Positions 5,133 to 6,968 of a DNA stretch of 6,968 nt are shown here, piece by piece (within the stretch, counting starts at the first letter, position 1; the number at the start of each line of letters is the position of its first letter). A model generated the notes under the pieces. That model saw nothing but the letters and a program-made list of their open reading frames with translations, ran no database searches and was not told the DNA's origin. This DNA comes from Alphaproteobacteria bacterium (GTDB lineage: Bacteria > Pseudomonadota > Alphaproteobacteria > SHNJ01). Where the stretch lies: NCBI GenBank assembly GCA_947456345.1, contig CANGQU010000035.1, positions 1 to 6,968 of the forward strand, read 5' to 3'. The translations under genes and the position numbers were made by a program.

Positions 5133-6913
5133 TGGTTAATCGCCTCTAACAGCGCTTTGCCCAGGCCGAAATATTCCGCCTTGCTTAGAAAATGCGGACG
5201 CACGCCATGCGATTTGAAATTGCCGATTAACTTGCCCTCGGGTGTTTCGCCGCTAAATTCATACGTAAACAAATCTTGAGTGGTGATGACGTCGCCTTCC
5301 ATGCCGATGACTTCGGTGATGTGGGTAATGCGGCGCACACCGTCGCGCATGCGGCTGACCTGGACGATCAAATCCACGGCCGATGCGATCAGCATGCGCA
5401 AAGCGCGGCTGGGCAAATTGGCAACTGCCATGCCTACCATGTTTTCAAGCCGCATCAAGGTCTCGCGCGGCTTGTTGGCGTGAAGCGTACACAAGCTGCC
5501 GTCGTGGCCCGTGTTCATCGCCTGCAACATGTCGAATGCCTCGCTGCCGCGCACCTCGCCCATAATGATGCGGTCGGGCCGCATGCGTAAACTGTTTTTG
5601 ACCAGATCGCGCATGGTGATCTCGCCCTCGCCCTCTAAATTGGGTGGGCGGGTTTCCAAACGCACCACATGCGGCTGCTGCAATTGTAATTCGGCGGCGT
5701 CTTCGATGGTCACGACGCGCTCGCCCTCGTCGATCATGCGCGACAGCGCGTTCAGTGTGGTGGTTTTACCCGAACCGGTACCGCCGGAAATGACAATGTT
5801 CAAACGCGAACGCGCGGCGATTTTTAGCACGGTGGCCATTTGCGCCGAGATGGTATCGTTTTTGACCATCGTGTCGATATCGATCTTTTTCTTGGAAAAC
5901 TTCCGGATCGAGATACTGACCCCATCGATGGCCAGTGGCGGAATGATAATGTTAACCCGGCTGCCATCGGCCAGGCGCGCGTCGCATAACGGGCTGGACT
6001 CATCGATACGGCGGCCAATGCGCGAGACGATGCGCGTGGCGACATTCATCAAATGCGCATTGTCGTTGAATTTGATATCGGATAGGGTCAGCTTGCCCTT
6101 GCGCTCGATATAGGTTTGATTGGGCCCGTTGATCATAATGTCGGAAATCGCGTCATCGGCCAACAGGATTTCCAGCGGCCCCAGCCCCAGCATATCGTTC
6201 AGCAGCATGGTGACCAAATCCCGCTGCTCGGCCAGGTTCAGGTGGATTTTCTGCTCGGCCAGCAATTCACTGACAACGGCGGTCAATTGTTTGGCCAGTT
6301 CGCCGCGTTCCAATTTTGCGGCGGCGGCGACATCGATCCGGCCGATCAGCTGCGCTTGGATCTTGCGCTTCGCATCGTCAACTTGGTCGCGAGCGATGGC
6401 GGCGCGCGCGGGTTCTTCGGCGATGGTGGCCTCGGCAATGGCGGCGCTGTCAGTGGCGCGTTTCAAGCGCATGCCATGCGCTTTTTCCAGCATATCACCC
6501 AACAAAGAGGCTACCAGCATACGCTGCTCGCTGATGGTGACCTGTTCGCTTTGCTGGTTCAGCAATTCGATGACAATGGCGCCGATGCCGCGCGCCAATT
6601 CTTTGGGATGGATTTTGGAGGCAAACGTAGTGTCTATCTTCTCCATCACCTTGGGCAGCAGCGCGTGGCGCAGCGCCTCGATGCGGTTTGGCGGCAAATA
6701 GGACGAAACAGCCGGATCGAATTCCGTGCTGGGTGCAGCATCATCCTTGGCGGTTGGCAAGGGCTCGATCACCGGTGCGGGCGGCGGCTGAATCTGCGGC
6801 GAGGCGGATTCCAGCACCGGCGCAGCCACAGGCGGCGCGGGCTTGGCGCCAAGCCGCGGTTTCAAGCGGGCGAGGGGATCAGCCTCGCGGTTGGTTTGAT
6901 TCGGATCGGACAT
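5129..6913 (-). CDS. tadA: TadA/CpaF-type secretion ATPase, long form
   Basis: This 594-residue type II/IV secretion ATPase is the hexameric motor for Flp pilus assembly. All catalytic elements are visible: Walker A GGTGSGKTT (377-385), the Asp box VVTIEDAAELQ (400-410), Walker B RPDRIIMGEVRG (445-456) and the His box TGHDGSLCTLHAN (468-480). The N2 domain starts at GLGPLEILLADDAISDIMING (in outline, 243-263). The surroundings PHVVRLETRPPNLEGEGEITMRD (in outline) and DESSPLCDARLADGSRVN are typical of CpaF. The N-terminus is unusual. A Pro/Ala-rich tail (about 20-75) is followed by two copies of the short helical domain found once before the N2 domain in ordinary CpaF (88-142 and 188-242). This helps explain its length against roughly 450-500 residues as I recall for relatives. 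The start ATG at 6913 has a modest AGGT (6927-6924) ten bases upstream. It overlaps tadB by four bases. The Caulobacter name would be cpaF. Confidence 0.95.
   Translation of the reverse strand: MSDPNQTNREADPLARLKPRLGAKPAPPVAAPVLESASPQIQPPPAPVIEPLPTAKDDAAPSTEFDPAVSSYLPPNRIEALRHALLPKVMEKIDTTFASKIHPKELARGIGAIVIELLNQQSEQVTISEQRMLVASLLGDMLEKAHGMRLKRATDSAAIAEATIAEEPARAAIARDQVDDAKRKIQAQLIGRIDVAAAAKLERGELAKQLTAVVSELLAEQKIHLNLAEQRDLVTMLLNDMLGLGPLEILLADDAISDIMINGPNQTYIERKGKLTLSDIKFNDNAHLMNVATRIVSRIGRRIDESSPLCDARLADGSRVNIIIPPLAIDGVSISIRKFSKKKIDIDTMVKNDTISAQMATVLKIAARSRLNIVISGGTGSGKTTTLNALSRMIDEGERVVTIEDAAELQLQQPHVVRLETRPPNLEGEGEITMRDLVKNSLRMRPDRIIMGEVRGSEAFDMLQAMNTGHDGSLCTLHANKPRETLMRLENMVGMAVANLPSRALRMLIASAVDLIVQVSRMRDGVRRITHITEVIGMEGDVITTQDLFTYEFSGETPEGKLIGNFKSHGVRPHFLSKAEYFGLGKALLEAINQ
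6188..6652 (-). repeat. Tandemly duplicated N-terminal domain coding region in tadA
   Basis: Codons 88-142 (6652-6488) and 188-242 (6352-6188) encode two copies of one helical domain. They align without gaps at an offset of exactly 100 residues with 23 identities in 55 by my count, including IDxxxAxK, ELA, ELLxxQ and EQRxLVxxLLxDML. They are joined by a charged, Ala/Glu-rich linker (about 147-187). Only the second copy runs into GLGPLE and the catalytic part. The divergence suggests an old duplication. Confidence 0.75.
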
Positions 6914-6940
6914 CGTTTATCGTACCTGTTCCATTTACAA

Positions 6941-6968
6941 TCATGCTTTTTTTCCCAGCAAGCCCATC
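6941..6968 (-). CDS. Probable 3' tail of an upstream gene (TadZ/CpaE position)
   Basis: One minus-strand frame reads MGLLGKKA and stops at TGA (6943-6941), 27 bases before the tadA start. A basic tail of this kind is plausible for a CpaE/TadZ-like protein, which often precedes tadA in tad loci, but eight codons cannot identify a gene. Other frames across this edge run on into tadA, so the assignment rests on position only. The tail contains seven A residues in a row (6953-6947). Confidence 0.3.

Noticed and set aside
5511..6701. Two long plus-strand open frames (5511-6113 and 6120-6701) antisense to tadA.
   Set aside because: They mirror the tadA codon pattern on the other strand. tadA carries a complete set of ATPase motifs, and the antisense translations are low-complexity Ser/Arg-rich.

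Overview
The window holds most of a tad (tight adherence) locus, which encodes the machine that builds and secretes Flp-type IVc pili, plus an unrelated partial gene at the left edge. The canonical CtrA-type box, the CpaF-like ATPase and the family of palindromic intergenic repeats suggest an alphaproteobacterium of moderate G+C. The species cannot be named from the sequence.

Reading leftwards from the right edge on the minus strand, there is a probable tail of an upstream gene (6941-6968). It is followed by tadA/cpaF (5129-6913), tadB (4137-5132) and tadC (3157-4125). These are tightly packed: tadA and tadB overlap by ATGA, and the tadC Shine-Dalgarno sequence is built over the tadB stop. 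TadA is the hexameric motor ATPase, and TadB and TadC are the inner-membrane platform it drives.

Next comes tadD, a TPR lipoprotein thought to help place the outer-membrane secretin. It lies on the opposite strand (2132-2914), convergent with tadC and divergent from two overlapping TadE-family pseudopilin genes (1474-2025 and 914-1474, minus strand). The 106-bp gap between tadD and the pseudopilins carries a perfect TTAA-N7-TTAA box and a perfect TATAAT placed so that the pseudopilin transcript should start on the A of its ATG. This suggests a CtrA-controlled, leaderless pseudopilin operon.

The left edge (3-737, plus) carries the 3' part of an unrecognised gene whose middle is visibly poorer in G+C. 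Both convergent gene junctions (738-913 and 2915-3156) contain the same kind of paired-hairpin repeat, with arms reading GTCATTCCCGC and GGGGATGAC. These probably act as, or replace, bidirectional terminators.

The machinery itself is a known system and I do not see a wholly new one. The points most worth a second look are a tandem duplication of the N-terminal helical domain of TadA, the CtrA/leaderless promoter, the inverted tadD, and the repeat family confined here to convergent junctions. The Flp pilin, secretin, prepilin peptidase and TadG are not in the window.
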